DNA of 64,000 bases, taken from assembly GCA_030180135.1 (NCBI GenBank), contig CM058233.1:28987615-29051614 (forward strand), written 5' to 3'. A program made the position numbers and the translations under genes. This document shows, in pieces, positions 63,340-64,000 of the stretch; position 1 is the stretch's first letter, and every line of letters begins with the position of its first letter. The DNA comes from Orychophragmus violaceus. Taxonomy: Eukaryota > Streptophyta > Magnoliopsida > Brassicales > Brassicaceae. The notes under the pieces are model-generated. The model made no database searches and was not told where the DNA came from. It saw only the letters and a list, made by a program, of their open reading frames with translations.

Positions 63340-64000
63340 GAACCGATATCAAATCGACGTCGCTAAGATTTATGCATGAAATGTAGCAGTTGATGAGAAT
63401 GAGGATCACAAGTCATCTATTGAAAAGTGTACACAAAGTAATGATTGGCCAAAAGGGAAAGAAACAATAGATGCAGAGTTAAAATCTCTTGGAAAGAGAA
63501 GGGTATTCGGACCAGTAGTCCGTACACCTAATGATGTAATACCAGTGGCGCATAAATAAGTTTTTATGCGAGAAATATGAAGAGGTCTTTATGTGAAAGA
63601 ATTGATGAGATGAAATTGTGAGGTGCAAAACAGTATTAGCACAAAGGTTCTCACAAAGACCTAGAATGGATTGTAAAGAAACTATGATCATGTGGTGGAA
63701 GCAACTACTTTCAAGTTTCTTATTATGGTAACAAGAAACGAATTAAGAGCCACTGGACAATGTCATTTGTATGAAAGTCCCAAAAGGATTTGGGCAACAA
63801 GAAGCAGAAAATGCTAGTTCTCGAGAAAATTATTGCATCATATATCAAATGATATTGAGAAATTTATTGATCTCTTTTATGATTGAAAGATGTGATTTCG
63901 TATGACATAGAGGATAGTCATACTAGTAACTTTTATAAGAAGAGAAGGAATAACTTATGTACAAGTATTGGAAGATTGTATGATAAGGAATGAATGACCT
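63340..64000 (+). pseudogene. Copia F RT relic, start only
   Basis: TIDAELKSLGKRRVFGPVVR (about 63465-63525), then after gaps VVEATTFKFLIMVTRNELRA (about 63695-63755) and ESPKRIWATRS. These match the fingers region of Copia RT. Stops and small deletions are frequent; the YVDD box would lie near or beyond the edge. Confidence 0.7.

Larger units (their letters stand above)
60287..64000 (+). mobile_element. Copia F, degenerate, runs off the right edge
   Basis: A 174-bp LTR (60287-60460), primer-like site CGTTATCAGCACGA, then badly decayed gag, integrase, linker and RT in Copia order. It is preceded by an A15 run, so a target duplication cannot be told apart. The 3' LTR lies beyond the window. 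Confidence 0.8.

Overview
The window looks like heterochromatin from a Brassicaceae plant. It is a stack of nested and broken retrotransposons, and I find no intact host gene. The lineage is inferred from the element types: Athila-like Ty3/gypsy with a tRNA-Asp-type primer site, Tat-like gypsy with an antisense gene, Ta11-type LINEs, TRIM pieces resembling the Katydid type, and an AT-rich Helitron. Nearly all coding capacity belongs to transposable elements, and most frames are broken.

Layout, left to right. 1-1454: leader and 5' LTR of a minus-strand Copia that runs off the left edge. 1963-10024: a complete but dead plus-strand Copia with a Helitron inside its 5' LTR. It sits in the LTR of an old Tat-like gypsy whose gag remnants lie at 10646-11600. 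11615-12200: a minus-strand LINE ORF1 (DUF4283) remnant. 12643-14813: a small, young non-autonomous LTR element whose single intact 494-codon ORF contains a captured piece of the host ribosome-maturation gene SBDS/SDO1. 15571-15965: a CACTA transposon end. 16090-20250: a plus-strand LINE split by a solo gypsy LTR. 20251-25339: gypsy B, Athila-derived, with no protease, RT or integrase. 25519-41685: gypsy C, the only gypsy here with gag, protease, RT, RNase H and integrase. It is interrupted by a solo Copia LTR (28931-29605) and a full minus-strand Copia (32258-39008). 41686-45229: truncated minus-strand Copia E, arranged as a tandem dimer around one LTR. 45230-45789: a 240-bp-arm palindrome made of two head-to-head TRIMs. 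46502-60264: a minus-strand Tat-like element with gag and protease on one strand and an intron-containing gene on the other, split by gypsy D (49484-56146). 60287-64000: the left part of a degenerate plus-strand Copia.

Target-site duplications support the nesting order: CGATA, GAAGA, ATGGG, CTGCT and CCAAA are exact, and AAGCA/AAGCC and TATCC/TATAC are imperfect. Gypsies B and D lack RT and integrase, yet their LTR pairs are still very similar. If they moved, they must have used enzymes from a relative such as gypsy C.

Three observations stand out. First, the SBDS capture inside an otherwise intact LTR element. Second, a bipartite near-palindromic motif of two 14-mers around TCGATCGA, normally 7 bp apart (21-bp period). 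I count about 37 pairs, and it is shared by Copia and Athila-like families that have no other reason to share sequence. It sits at a fixed position in each LTR. Third, the Athila-like LTRs begin with a 10-bp inverted repeat that shows a compensatory base change between families.
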